Assembly: GCA_028554645.1 (NCBI GenBank)
Contig: JAQOOI010000073.1
Location: forward strand, 248,001 to 312,000
Length of the DNA: 64,000 nt
From: Omphalotus guepiniiformis
Lineage: Eukaryota > Basidiomycota > Agaricomycetes > Agaricales > Omphalotaceae
Direction of reading: 5' to 3'
Shown here: positions 33,669 through 43,241 of the stretch, piece by piece
How positions within the stretch are numbered: position 1 is the stretch's first letter
Layout: each line of letters opens with the position of its first letter
Translations under genes and position numbers: made by a program
The notes under the pieces: generated by a model
Seen by the model: only the letters and a program-made list of their open reading frames with translations
Database searches by the model: none
What the model was told of the DNA's origin: nothing

Positions 33669-33838
33669 GCTCAACTTCGCTTTTTCTTTCTTCCTATGAT
33701 TCCTCTCCCTCCGACTCTCAAAATTTACAGAGCGAGCCGGAACTTCGTTCTTTCTCTTCTGACTAGTATTCTACTTCTTTTAATCGTTCTATTCTTCTTT
33801 TGTGTTGGCTTCATTCTCTCCCTTCTTCGTTTGCTCCA

Positions 33839-35745
33839 ATGGCGCCCAAACTACCAACAGACGACAAACGCGGTAGCAAAAAGACGGCCCCAACCGTCGA
33901 AGTAACAAGCTCTCGAAAACGCGTCGCTAAATCAAAGAATCCTGTCCCTTCTTTCGAGCTAGTCTCTCTCCCCCTTGTTCGACACCATATGTTACAAAAG
34001 TCGTTAACAAAAATTCAGTCCCAACTTTCCGAAATTTATATCGCCAACTTCGAATCTCCGGACTACGAGAACGATTATCCCAGTGCCCGTGTCCTGGAGG
34101 CTCTAACATACGCATACCTCGACTGGGTAAGACATTTTCTTTATTTTCTTTGTTCCTTATATTAATATTTTTATCTCTACCTTCTAGTCTCATTTCTTCG
34201 ACGACTGGGCTAACGAGACGGATCTGCCTTATTACGCCCGTTGCTTCTGGTGGTCTATTTCTCGTCTTGCTTGGTTACTTCGCGACAAGGAGTGTAAGGA
34301 GTACAAAGACTTCGAACCTCTCGTTATCCCAAAAGCGACTACGAAACGACTTCGCCAGCTGAAACTTTCGGTAGCTCCCTCATTATATTTCCCTTTTCTT
34401 TACTAATTCTCTTTATAGCCTTTTCCTCTTTCTCGACAATTACCGGACGTGGACTCTTACGACTTCAAGAACGAAGCCTCCTTCCAATTCGATTCCTTGC
34501 CTGAGTTTTCCGCTCCTCTCGATACCGAAACATCTTCAGTTGCGCCTCCTGTGAAGGTTCTTACTGAAAATCCGCCGGTCGAGGATGAATACTCGCCTTC
34601 TTCCACCGACTCCGACGATTCCGAGCAGCTAGACGAGCTCGCTTCCCCTCCTAAAAAGAAGGCGAAACGCGACCCTTCTCCTTCTACTTCCAAGATCGTC
34701 ACGCGTTCTGCAACTAGGAAACCCGAGTTGGTTGCTCCTGCTCGCGGTCGTGGTAGACCCAAGAAGATTAAACCCGAGGTCCGTATTCTTTTTACTGCTC
34801 TTATTTTCCTTTTATTTATTTCATCTTTGTCTAGGCTACGGAAGCAAGTGCCGGTGAAGACGATGAAGTTGTCAACACTGTTACCGCCAATCCGTTCGAG
34901 ATTACTTACGCTACTAACGCAGTAAGTATCGTTTCTTTCATCTTTCTTCCTTTTATTAACCTTTTAAAACAGCCTACTGGAAGCCGAAAATCGCTCACAC
35001 GAGATTCACGTTTCGCCTCTGCCGCTGCCACTATCCCTTTCCAATTCGTCGATCCCACCGGCTTGCGGCATAAATTCAAGGACCTCGTCTCTGTCAATCG
35101 GTCTCTCCAGGGTTACAGTCTCAACCCGATCTGCGCTGGCTGTTTAACCGGCAATTTGAGTCAACCGTGCGTCTGGCGCGGAGAGGATAATAAGTGCAGT
35201 GTCTGCGAGAAGTGGAAACGCCCATGTTCGTTCCAGTATTCCCTTGACAGCATGGCGAAGGTTCGGGACCTAGCATACCAAGAAGGGCGTCAACACCCTG
35301 CAGGTAAGTCCTCATCCTTTTCCTTTCATTATATCTTTCTAATAACTTTCTAGTTATCAACTCGCACGTTTCCAATCTTCTACAGCTTCATACCGAGTTC
35401 GATAGTCTGGTTCGACAGTCGAATCAAGCACGCGAGTCTGCCAAACGGCTTAGTTCGTTAATCCACACCGAGCAGCAGCGTCTTCGCGATGCTTGCATCG
35501 ATGCTCGTAGCGTCCTTTGTTCTCTCGAACCTGATGCCGACTTCCTTGCGAACAAGACTCAGATGGAGCTATTGGCTGCCGCGCTCGGTTGGAAGGTTGA
35601 CGACTTCCGTCTTCGCAGCGCCGTCGACGTCAACGACCAAGGAGAACCGATCGCAGTGGATCAAGCGTACCTTGATAAGGCCAAAGAAAACGCTAATCAA
35701 AGTGCAGGCGTTGGGGAATCTGAGGAGGTAAGTCCAGAAGCTTAG
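33839..35745 (+). CDS. Gypsy-1 antisense gene 1: Zn2Cys6-like protein with AT-hook
   Basis: Six exons (33839-34126, 34188-34370, 34419-34778, 34835-34921, 34973-35303, 35354-35745) join in phase to 546 residues on the strand opposite to gag-pol. An acidic Ser/Pro region and basic patch (PPKKKAKRDP) precede an AT-hook-like RGRGRPKK (about 266-273). About residues 360-391 hold six cysteines, C-x2-C-x8-C-x8-C-x2-C-x6-C, close to the fungal GAL4-type binuclear zinc cluster. A heptad-like helical segment follows (VSNLLQLHTEFDSLVRQ). The likely role is DNA binding in the nucleus (inference). A gene of matching position and layout is in Gypsy-2. The last exon might be spliced further at GAG/GTAAGT. 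Confidence 0.75.
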
Positions 35746-36349
35746 GCACTGGACTTTCTTCCTTCATTCATTATTTCGTGCCCCAGCGTCTTCTTTTGAA
35801 TTACTTTCTTTACGCTTATCTCGACGGTCTCGTTTCTTTGTAGGTCGTGCTGCGTCGCATCGAACATTTATTTTACACCTTGTCATTACCTTATCGCTGC
35901 CTGTACCTAAGTTTAAGCTCTACCCATTGCTTGTAGACACTTAGTGTACAAAATTTATCATTTTTATTGTGTGCCTCTTCTTAATTATGAAGGATTTTAC
36001 ACCTTAAGACTCTAAGAAATCGAAGTCACAGCTGACTTTCTAAAGTCCGGCTGAAATTCAAAATCGAAGGATTGTTACTCAGCGCTTAAATTCCATTTTA
36101 AGAAATGCCCACAACTTCGTTATTACATTCTTTTAGCTTTATTATTCTTTTTATTCTTTATGTTTCTTTTAATTTGAAGGATGAATATACACCGGATAAT
36201 AAATATATTGATAAGTTTTCCGGAACTTGTCACCCTCTCCCCCAAACCAAAAATTTCAGCGCCCCCGCTGAACATTATACCCCTAAGAGAATTTGAAGAC
36301 GATTTTTCGACCTCAAAAATTTTCCGCCAGGTACAATACATTTTTCAGC

Positions 36350-36357
36350 TATAAAAG
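36350..36357 (+). promoter_or_regulatory. TATA box of Gypsy-1 antisense gene 2
   Basis: TATAAAAG lies 82 nt before the ATG at 36439, at an ordinary distance for a core promoter. It supports independent transcription of this gene within the retrotransposon. Confidence 0.6.
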
Positions 36358-36438
36358 AACAAATGTAAGGATCGTAAATTGCATCGAACCAACATTCATT
36401 CGTTCTATAACTCGTTATCACAAGCTCTTACTTTCTCA

Positions 36439-37756
36439 ATGGCCCCTACTCCCTCTTTCATCAAAGAAGACTGGCTTGCTTTGCTGGAACTTCGTCGCGG
36501 CACCTTTGATCGTGCCCGTGCTCGTAACGTTCCTGATGGAGAGATGTTCCAATTCGCTAAGACACTTTGTGACTTCTTGGTACGTTATTTCATTTTTAAT
36601 AATCGTCCGGCGTTTAATAACAATTCGAGTTTAAGGTTAAACCCCTCGATATGGCTACTACAGCTGCCGACGACGAACTCTTCAAGAAGTTTGAAGACAA
36701 CGTCACTGCCCTGCAGGCGGTTATGGCGGCTCGTCCTCAAATGTCGCCTCTTCGTTCTGTAGCCGGACTTCAGAAACACCTTGACCGTATGGTTCAAGAA
36801 CGTCTCAAGAATGCCGCTGCTGCTGCTGAAGCAGTTGCTAAGGCTAAGGAAGAAGGTAACAATCGGAAACGCAAGGTACGATTATCTACCGGACTTATAT
36901 TCATTATCAAACTTTATTCCAGGGGAAGGAAACTCCCAAGTCAAAGGCTGTTTGTGACAACGACGACAATGTTGAAGTCATTATTACCCCTCCTCTCGAC
37001 AAAACTGTCGCTGAAGCACTTGTAAGTAATTTCCACCCGGTAATTAATACTTTGTACTAACATTTTGGACACATTGTTCTTACAGATGACTGACGGTACC
37101 AAGGACTCTAGCAGTGCTAAAGAAGCTAGTGCCATCAAGAATCTTACTGTAAGTCACTCATTATTTTCAACCGGACCTATATTAAATCGTTACTAGTTCC
37201 GTAAAGCAGAACTTATCGCGAATCAACACGCCGTTGTAAGCATGCCATACTCAGCAGTTCCTGGATTGGATCAATCCTCTGGCGCGTACAGGAAGGCTAA
37301 CCACTACATTTCGAAGGGCTTTGCGACATCCGGCCAAAAACGACTTAAGTTGGAAACAGCTGTTTCAAACCTTAGTGAAGAAACTGACTGTAAGTACACA
37401 CTTAATAGTATTCAACATACATTCTGACATTATTCTTTATAGTTGAGAAGGCCCTACGTGATATGGCTCACACCAGTGTTCTTAAGACACTCGCGTTCGT
37501 TCCATACTACGATTACGACCAGCTCACGCTCGAATCTCTTAAGGCTATACACAATTGCCTTCGTACGGAGTGTTCTACCCTCGCACACATCGTTCAAACC
37601 AACGGTGCTCGTTATCGTGACATGCAGAAGCTAGCAGACAATCTTTCCTTAATTATTAAGAAGAAGTCCATTAAAGGTAGTTCCGATGTGGATGGAGATG
37701 ACTCCATGGACTCAGTAGACTCTACCTCTACCACCGACATGACCACTGACGAGTAG
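36439..37756 (+). CDS. Gypsy-1 antisense gene 2, function unknown
   Basis: Six exons (36439-36579, 36636-36875, 36923-37021, 37086-37148, 37197-37389, 37443-37756) join in phase to 349 residues. It starts MAPTPSFIKEDWLALLELRR. The middle is an Ala-rich helical, probably coiled-coil stretch (RLKNAAAAAEAVAKAKEE) followed by basic residues (NNRKRK). The C-terminal domain (LRDMAHTSVLKTLAFVPYYD, then helical) ends in an Asp/Ser/Thr-rich acidic tail. No known family was recognised. It ends 157 bp from the convergently oriented pol stop. Gypsy-2 has a gene in the same place with a similar outline (helical C-terminus, acidic end). It could encode a chromatin or capsid-accessory factor; nothing decides this. 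Confidence 0.65.
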
Positions 37757-37912
37757 TTCCTTGGTACCACTTTATTTACAACGTTCTTTTTAAATGTCCG
37801 GCATATATTATATCTACCTAAACACTGTCCTTACTATACCTTATGTCCATACTCAGAGTCGTGTAGTGACTAGATGACTTTGTAATGAAGGATACTAGTT
37901 GCAACTTCGAGT

Positions 37913-40900
37913 TCACGTCTGTCTTTTTGACCTGGTTTTGACTCTTTCGTCCCAATCTGGTTCCTCATTGTCTTCTAAGTTGTCCCCAAGATCTGAATCA
38001 CTGTCGTCTTCATCAGAATCGTCCCCTTCAAGCCTAAGATTGGGTATGGCATCAAAAATATAATCTGTATTTTTGACCAAGTCTTTATCTTCATCCTCAA
38101 TCATAGCTTCCAATTGCTTACTATCCAAGTCTATTAGTTCATGAATATTGTCTGGCAATTGTATAGGTTCGTATCTGGCTGCATGTGGTAGGACTCTAAA
38201 TGCTGCAACTTTTTCTTTGAGCACTGACCCATCCATTTCCGCAATAACATATGATCCACCCTTTGTCCTTCTGATTACAATCATGGGACCCTTATATCTT
38301 GGATACATCTTTCTGTCTAAACTCTTTTCAATCTGAGTATTCCTGACTTGAACCAGAGTTCCTGGTTTAAAGTCATAGTCCTTTATAGTATTTCCATATT
38401 CTTGTTCAAACTTTATTAAAGCTTTTCTTTTATTTTCATCTACTCTTTCTCTCATTTCATTCACATGAGTTCTATGCTTAGCTAGAGCTTGTGCTCTGAA
38501 TCCAAGTAATTCTTCACGAGTCAGAATTCTGTCTGGAGGTTTAACCAACCAAGTTGATTCCACAATATCCAAAGGTAGTATTGGCTCTGCCCCAGTAACT
38601 ATGAAGTATGGAGAACATCCAAGACCTCTTCTAACAGTCACTCTATCTGCCCAAAAGACATGTTTCAGAAACCAGTACCATCTCTTCAAATCTCCACCAG
38701 TTGCTTTTGCCAAAGCAGTTCTGATATCAAAATGAGCTCTTTCTATCTTCCCATTGGCTTGAGAATTGTATGGAGATATAGTAATACCTTTTATACCATA
38801 TTTCTCTTCCAACCATCTCAACATTGCTCTCATAGCTGGGGCATTATCAGTGATAACCTCATCAGAGCAACCCCATCTACAGATAATGTCTTCAAAGAAC
38901 CATTCACCCATTAACCTTGCTGTCTCTGATTTCAATGCTCTACCTTCTGACGAAGAAGACAATGCACATCTACCATGAACAACATTTGAACAGCCATTAC
39001 TAGGTGGTGACACTTTAAACACATCTACATGAACCTTTTGAAACAAAGAAGGTGTATAAGTAAGAGTGGGTGGTATTTTCAGAAGTTCCAACTTTCTATT
39101 CTGACAAGCCTGACATGATTGGACAAACCAATTAATATCTTTCTCCATATCTGGCCACCAAAATCTCTTGTCTATGACAGCTTTAGTTGCAAACATCCCT
39201 TTATGACCCAAGTTGTCATGTGCAGCATGCATCATGTACATTCTCTTTGCCTTAGATACAACCAACTTGTGTTGACCATCTAGTTCTTCATTCCTTCTAT
39301 ACATTTTACCATCTTTATCAACAAAGAACTTAACAGCTTGTCTTAGAAAAGATCTCTTTTCAGTTTTATTCAAACTTTTAATAACAGCTGAGTTCTTGTC
39401 TAGATGCCAATCCTTTATTAAAGGTAGAAGATCGTCCATCTTCTTTCCTTCATCCCTTCTATGTACCTCACTATAAGGATGAGAATTACTCCACTCTGGA
39501 TCTCCTGGTGGAATTACTAAAGTTTGAGCAAAAGCACCCTTCACCATTCCATGAGCTTCTAAAACTCTAATCCTATAACATTCTACAATTCTTTCTTCTT
39601 CTATGCATTCTTGCAAATCATCTTCAAAATCATTTTCAGAGTTTGCCATTTCAAAAAGATAACCACCTCTATTGTCTATTTTATCTCTGAAAGACTCAAA
39701 GTCTAGTGGTATATCATCTTCTTCATTTTGCATTCTAAACTGTAATGGTTCTCCATTATCTTCATCTACATAGTCTTCCTCATTTACAGGTGGTCTTTCA
39801 GTTGTTATACCTCCAGGACCCCTTCTAGATAGACCATCTGGTCCATGTAAAGTTCCCTTAACATGTACCAATGTAAACTGATATTTCCTTATATCCTCTA
39901 TCCACCTGTTTATAGTTGCATTAGGACCTGAACTGGGATGATCCAACATGCCCTTTATATAGCTAGCATCTGTTTCCACAGTCAAATTCCTACACCCATA
40001 AATCAAGTAATAAGAAGCTTCTAAAGCTAATTTCAGACCATACAGCTCTCTCTTTGGTTGAGAAAACCTTGCTTCCCTTTCATTCAATGTAATTGAACCA
40101 AAGTAGTTAAAGTACTTCTTCTTAGGATCTTCTGGGTCAGTTTGGTATATATAATATCCAACTGCCATCCAAGAGGTATCTACAGCAAGTGTAATCCCAT
40201 TTTCTGACATATAGTCTATAGGTCTCAAACAAGGTGCAACTCTGATAGCTTCCTTAAGAGCTACTACAGAATCCCATTGTTCAGCCTTCATCTCAAATGG
40301 AACATTTCTGGTCAAATATTGCAAAGGTGCAGCAATTTTAGCATAGTCCTTTATAAATTGTCTAAGTTGGCCAGCAGTACCCAAGAAAGCCCTGACATCT
40401 GTTTTAGAGTCAAATCTTTGCCATGTAGTAACCACTTCTGCTATCTTATTAGAAGGTGCTTGACCCTCATATAAACAACGGTGACCAACAACCATGCCTT
40501 CTTTTACACAAATGAATGCCTTTGTACCAGAAAATGTACCACCAACATATTTCATTCTTTGTATCACTCTATTCATATTTTGCATATGTTCCCATACAAA
40601 TCTCCTTATACCATTGTTTTGAGGAATAGTTTCATATCTGCCATCTGGTAACTCATATCTTGTTGCTGGACCCCTTACAGGTACATCATCAACATAAGGT
40701 ATAGTCACATGTGGAATTTCATCTCTTAGAATGAAAGTAACATCATCATGAAAGATAGGTACTGAGTTAGTCCAACCCATAGGCAGTTTTACTAGTCTAT
40801 GTGGGCCAAATGGTGTTTGGAAGGTGGTTAAGTCTCTAGAATCATCATCTATCAACCTTTCATCATATCCAACAAAGATGTCCAGTGTTCCTAGACATGC

Positions 40901-41785
40901 TCTTCCTGCAAAGTTTCTAGCAACATCTGCAGTAGCTGGTGGAATTCCTGAATGTTGTATAGTAACTTTATTCAATGGTTCCAGACTATGCACCAATCTC
41001 AAACTTTTTCCATCTTTCTTTAAAACACAAAACCATTTTGATCTATAAGAAGAACTTGAAGGTTCATAAACTCCAGAATCAATTTTTGCCTTTATAATTT
41101 TACACACATCATCAAATATACCAGGTGGTATTGGAATGTTTCTTTCAACCCAAGGTACATGTGGTAAGACTGGAAATCTCACAGGTGGAAAGAAATCTGT
41201 TCTAAAGTTTCCTCCTTCTGCAGGTTCCCAAGCAAAAGCTTTTTCCTGTTGTTTCATCAAATGATGAACTAACTTCATTTCTTCTGGCCATAAAAAGCCT
41301 TCATCATGATTTTTATCTATGATATTCTTTCTTTCTTCATTGTATCTCTCACCCGGTGTGAACTCAGGTGGATTTGGAGATAATTCCGGCATTTCTGCTA
41401 ACGGATCACCAAAAATATTCCTTTCTACACGGAACTCAGCCGGTAAAGTAGCTTTAACCGGTCTAACTTTATCCTTTACAGATTTGTACTTTCCATACAC
41501 ATCTACAAACTCTTTATCAGTCTTCTCTTTCTCTATATTACAAGAATTTTCCTCTTGAAACATAGTATCCTTCTTTTCTTTCAACTCTTCTCTCCAACTA
41601 CAGAACACTTGCTTATCCTTTCCCCTACTCTTTATAGCAGTAGAGTTCATATAAGCTTCTAGCACTTCTGCCGCTTCTTTATCTTTTTCTACATACTCTT
41701 TAGCAGCAAATACAAAAGTTTCTGCCAATTCTTCTTTCTTAAAGGTTCCATTTTCATCAGGTAGTTTATACCCATCCACAAACAA
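37913..41785 (-). CDS. Gypsy-1 Pol: reverse transcriptase, RNase H, integrase
   Basis: A 1290-codon open frame, unbroken, with no good ATG at its start; it continues upstream in frame (FSDLYDLIGPQGEVALRV) to the -1 shift site at 41857. The RT has WFCVLKKDGKSLRLVHSLEP and the catalytic IPYVDD (residues 364-367). RNase H begins LAVDTSWMAVGYY. The integrase has the H-x-H zinc region (HAAHDNLGHKG, CQACQ), DDE residues (VHVDVF, TDNAPAM, NSQANGKIERAH) and a GPY/F-like module (RYKGPMIVIRR). No chromodomain is visible in the acidic C-terminus. CpG is almost absent over 38.4-41.3 kb although the frame is intact. Confidence 0.93.
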   Translation of the reverse strand: MFVDGYKLPDENGTFKKEELAETFVFAAKEYVEKDKEAAEVLEAYMNSTAIKSRGKDKQVFCSWREELKEKKDTMFQEENSCNIEKEKTDKEFVDVYGKYKSVKDKVRPVKATLPAEFRVERNIFGDPLAEMPELSPNPPEFTPGERYNEERKNIIDKNHDEGFLWPEEMKLVHHLMKQQEKAFAWEPAEGGNFRTDFFPPVRFPVLPHVPWVERNIPIPPGIFDDVCKIIKAKIDSGVYEPSSSSYRSKWFCVLKKDGKSLRLVHSLEPLNKVTIQHSGIPPATADVARNFAGRACLGTLDIFVGYDERLIDDDSRDLTTFQTPFGPHRLVKLPMGWTNSVPIFHDDVTFILRDEIPHVTIPYVDDVPVRGPATRYELPDGRYETIPQNNGIRRFVWEHMQNMNRVIQRMKYVGGTFSGTKAFICVKEGMVVGHRCLYEGQAPSNKIAEVVTTWQRFDSKTDVRAFLGTAGQLRQFIKDYAKIAAPLQYLTRNVPFEMKAEQWDSVVALKEAIRVAPCLRPIDYMSENGITLAVDTSWMAVGYYIYQTDPEDPKKKYFNYFGSITLNEREARFSQPKRELYGLKLALEASYYLIYGCRNLTVETDASYIKGMLDHPSSGPNATINRWIEDIRKYQFTLVHVKGTLHGPDGLSRRGPGGITTERPPVNEEDYVDEDNGEPLQFRMQNEEDDIPLDFESFRDKIDNRGGYLFEMANSENDFEDDLQECIEEERIVECYRIRVLEAHGMVKGAFAQTLVIPPGDPEWSNSHPYSEVHRRDEGKKMDDLLPLIKDWHLDKNSAVIKSLNKTEKRSFLRQAVKFFVDKDGKMYRRNEELDGQHKLVVSKAKRMYMMHAAHDNLGHKGMFATKAVIDKRFWWPDMEKDINWFVQSCQACQNRKLELLKIPPTLTYTPSLFQKVHVDVFKVSPPSNGCSNVVHGRCALSSSSEGRALKSETARLMGEWFFEDIICRWGCSDEVITDNAPAMRAMLRWLEEKYGIKGITISPYNSQANGKIERAHFDIRTALAKATGGDLKRWYWFLKHVFWADRVTVRRGLGCSPYFIVTGAEPILPLDIVESTWLVKPPDRILTREELLGFRAQALAKHRTHVNEMRERVDENKRKALIKFEQEYGNTIKDYDFKPGTLVQVRNTQIEKSLDRKMYPRYKGPMIVIRRTKGGSYVIAEMDGSVLKEKVAAFRVLPHAARYEPIQLPDNIHELIDLDSKQLEAMIEDEDKDLVKNTDYIFDAIPNLRLEGDDSDEDDSDSDLGDNLEDNEEPDWDERVKTRSKRQT

Positions 41786-41838
41786 TTCACCATTTTCTTT
41801 CAGGCCAACTCTTAGAGCTACCTCTCCCTGAGGGCCAA

Positions 41839-43233
41839 TCAGATCATAGAGGTCTGAAAATTTACAACCCCTTCTTGTACATCTTTAGGTACCACAGGTG
41901 GAGGTCTACAAATCTCTTTAAGAGTAGATCCTTCTTTCTTCTGTTCAATTCTAACACCTCTTCCTCTCAGATAGGTTCCAATAGTACACTTGTAGCCAGA
42001 ATTTAGATCAGTTATGGTTATCTCTTGACCTCCATCCTCAAAGTTCTTTATTATACTTTGGGTGTTTACATCAAAAGGTCTACCAAGTAAAACTTGATAT
42101 GGAGCCTCTTCCACAATATGAACTTGCAAGTAGACTGTTAAGTCCCCAAATACAAAAGGTACATTTCTAGCCATACCCTTAGTAGGCTTTAAACTCCCAT
42201 TTGCACTTTGCATGTGAATCACTACATCAGGATCCCATGACATTCCAAGTCCCATTGCTACCATTTGATCCATTGATATGATCTGAGAACCACTATCTAG
42301 AACAGCTTCCACAGTTTCATCAGAGTTATTGATTTTTGGGAATACTACTCTAAGTCCTTCTGATTCTCTAGCCACCAGTATAACTTTATCTTTCTTGTTA
42401 GGACCTAGATCTCTAAGGAATTGCTCAACTACATCTTGGTGAACAATAGTACCAGCTTTCAAATCACCAGTATCTTTTGTCAATGTAATGAAAGTCTCCT
42501 TTAAAGACCAAATATCCTCAACATTTACTTTCTTTATTGGTTCCACCTCAGAGTCCATTTGAATAGGATTCAAATCATTCTGATTAGGTTCTATCTGCAA
42601 GAAAGCCTTCTCTGCTCTCTCAACAACCCTTCTATTTCTAGCTTTTCTCAATATGACAGCTCTAATGCCTGGAGATACAGCCATAAGGTCTCCAACTGGA
42701 ACAGTAATATCCATATTGAAAATCTTTTCTGCCATTTCCTCTTCTAAACCTGGTTTAGATAAAGTAGAGGCATGTCTAAAATCTCCAATCCTTCTAGCTG
42801 TTTCTTTATAGACTATAGCATTCTCTTTATTACTTTCTTTCTGAACATTTCTAGCTTTTTCCACCACTTCATTTCTAACTTTGTTCAAAGCTTGGTTACT
42901 AGGAATAGGATCTCTTTGTAATGGTTCCACTCTATCAAATGGCCTTTCTTTAGCAGGTTCAACATTAATCTCTTTTTGACCTGGTTGAATTACCATATCC
43001 TTTATAGAAGGATCCATTATATCCTCTTGATCTCTTAGTAAAGCCTCTTCATTATCCTTGGTTTCTTTCTCTAACTCCTCCATTCTCAAGGGTGGAGGTA
43101 CATACAACCTTTTATCAAATCCTTTAGGCCTTATAATTTCTACTTCCATTCTCTTTTTAATACCAACTCTTTGTTTATCCTCAGGGACCTTCTTTGCAGT
43201 ACTGTACATATTTCTAGTACTAGATCCCATCAT
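41839..43233 (-). CDS. Gypsy-1 aspartic protease ORF
   Basis: 464 codons from the first ATG, but the frame is open upstream to the gag slippery site, so it is probably made as a Gag-PR fusion. The long N-terminal half is charged and unassigned. The C-terminal third is a retropepsin-like domain with VLDSGSQIISMDQM (catalytic D-S-G), FGDLTVYLQVHIV and YQVLLGRPFD. The zero-frame stop is preceded by AAATTTT, which shifts ribosomes into pol. Confidence 0.88.
   Translation of the reverse strand: MMGSSTRNMYSTAKKVPEDKQRVGIKKRMEVEIIRPKGFDKRLYVPPPLRMEELEKETKDNEEALLRDQEDIMDPSIKDMVIQPGQKEINVEPAKERPFDRVEPLQRDPIPSNQALNKVRNEVVEKARNVQKESNKENAIVYKETARRIGDFRHASTLSKPGLEEEMAEKIFNMDITVPVGDLMAVSPGIRAVILRKARNRRVVERAEKAFLQIEPNQNDLNPIQMDSEVEPIKKVNVEDIWSLKETFITLTKDTGDLKAGTIVHQDVVEQFLRDLGPNKKDKVILVARESEGLRVVFPKINNSDETVEAVLDSGSQIISMDQMVAMGLGMSWDPDVVIHMQSANGSLKPTKGMARNVPFVFGDLTVYLQVHIVEEAPYQVLLGRPFDVNTQSIIKNFEDGGQEITITDLNSGYKCTIGTYLRGRGVRIEQKKEGSTLKEICRPPPVVPKDVQEGVVNFQTSMI
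41857..41863 (-). promoter_or_regulatory. Gypsy-1 PR/Pol -1 frameshift heptamer AAATTTT
   Basis: In the protease frame the codons GTA AAT TTT contain A-AAT-TTT, matching the X-XXY-YYZ rule for -1 slippage. Pol lies exactly in the -1 frame and is open across the site. The protease stop codon follows within about 20 nt. Confidence 0.7.
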
Positions 43234-43241
43234 CGGAACAC

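Noticed and set aside
33839..37756. Treating the antisense frames as non-coding shadows of pol
   Set aside because: They do not overlap gag, protease or pol; they occupy their own 4 kb, splice in consistent phase and have counterparts in Gypsy-2.
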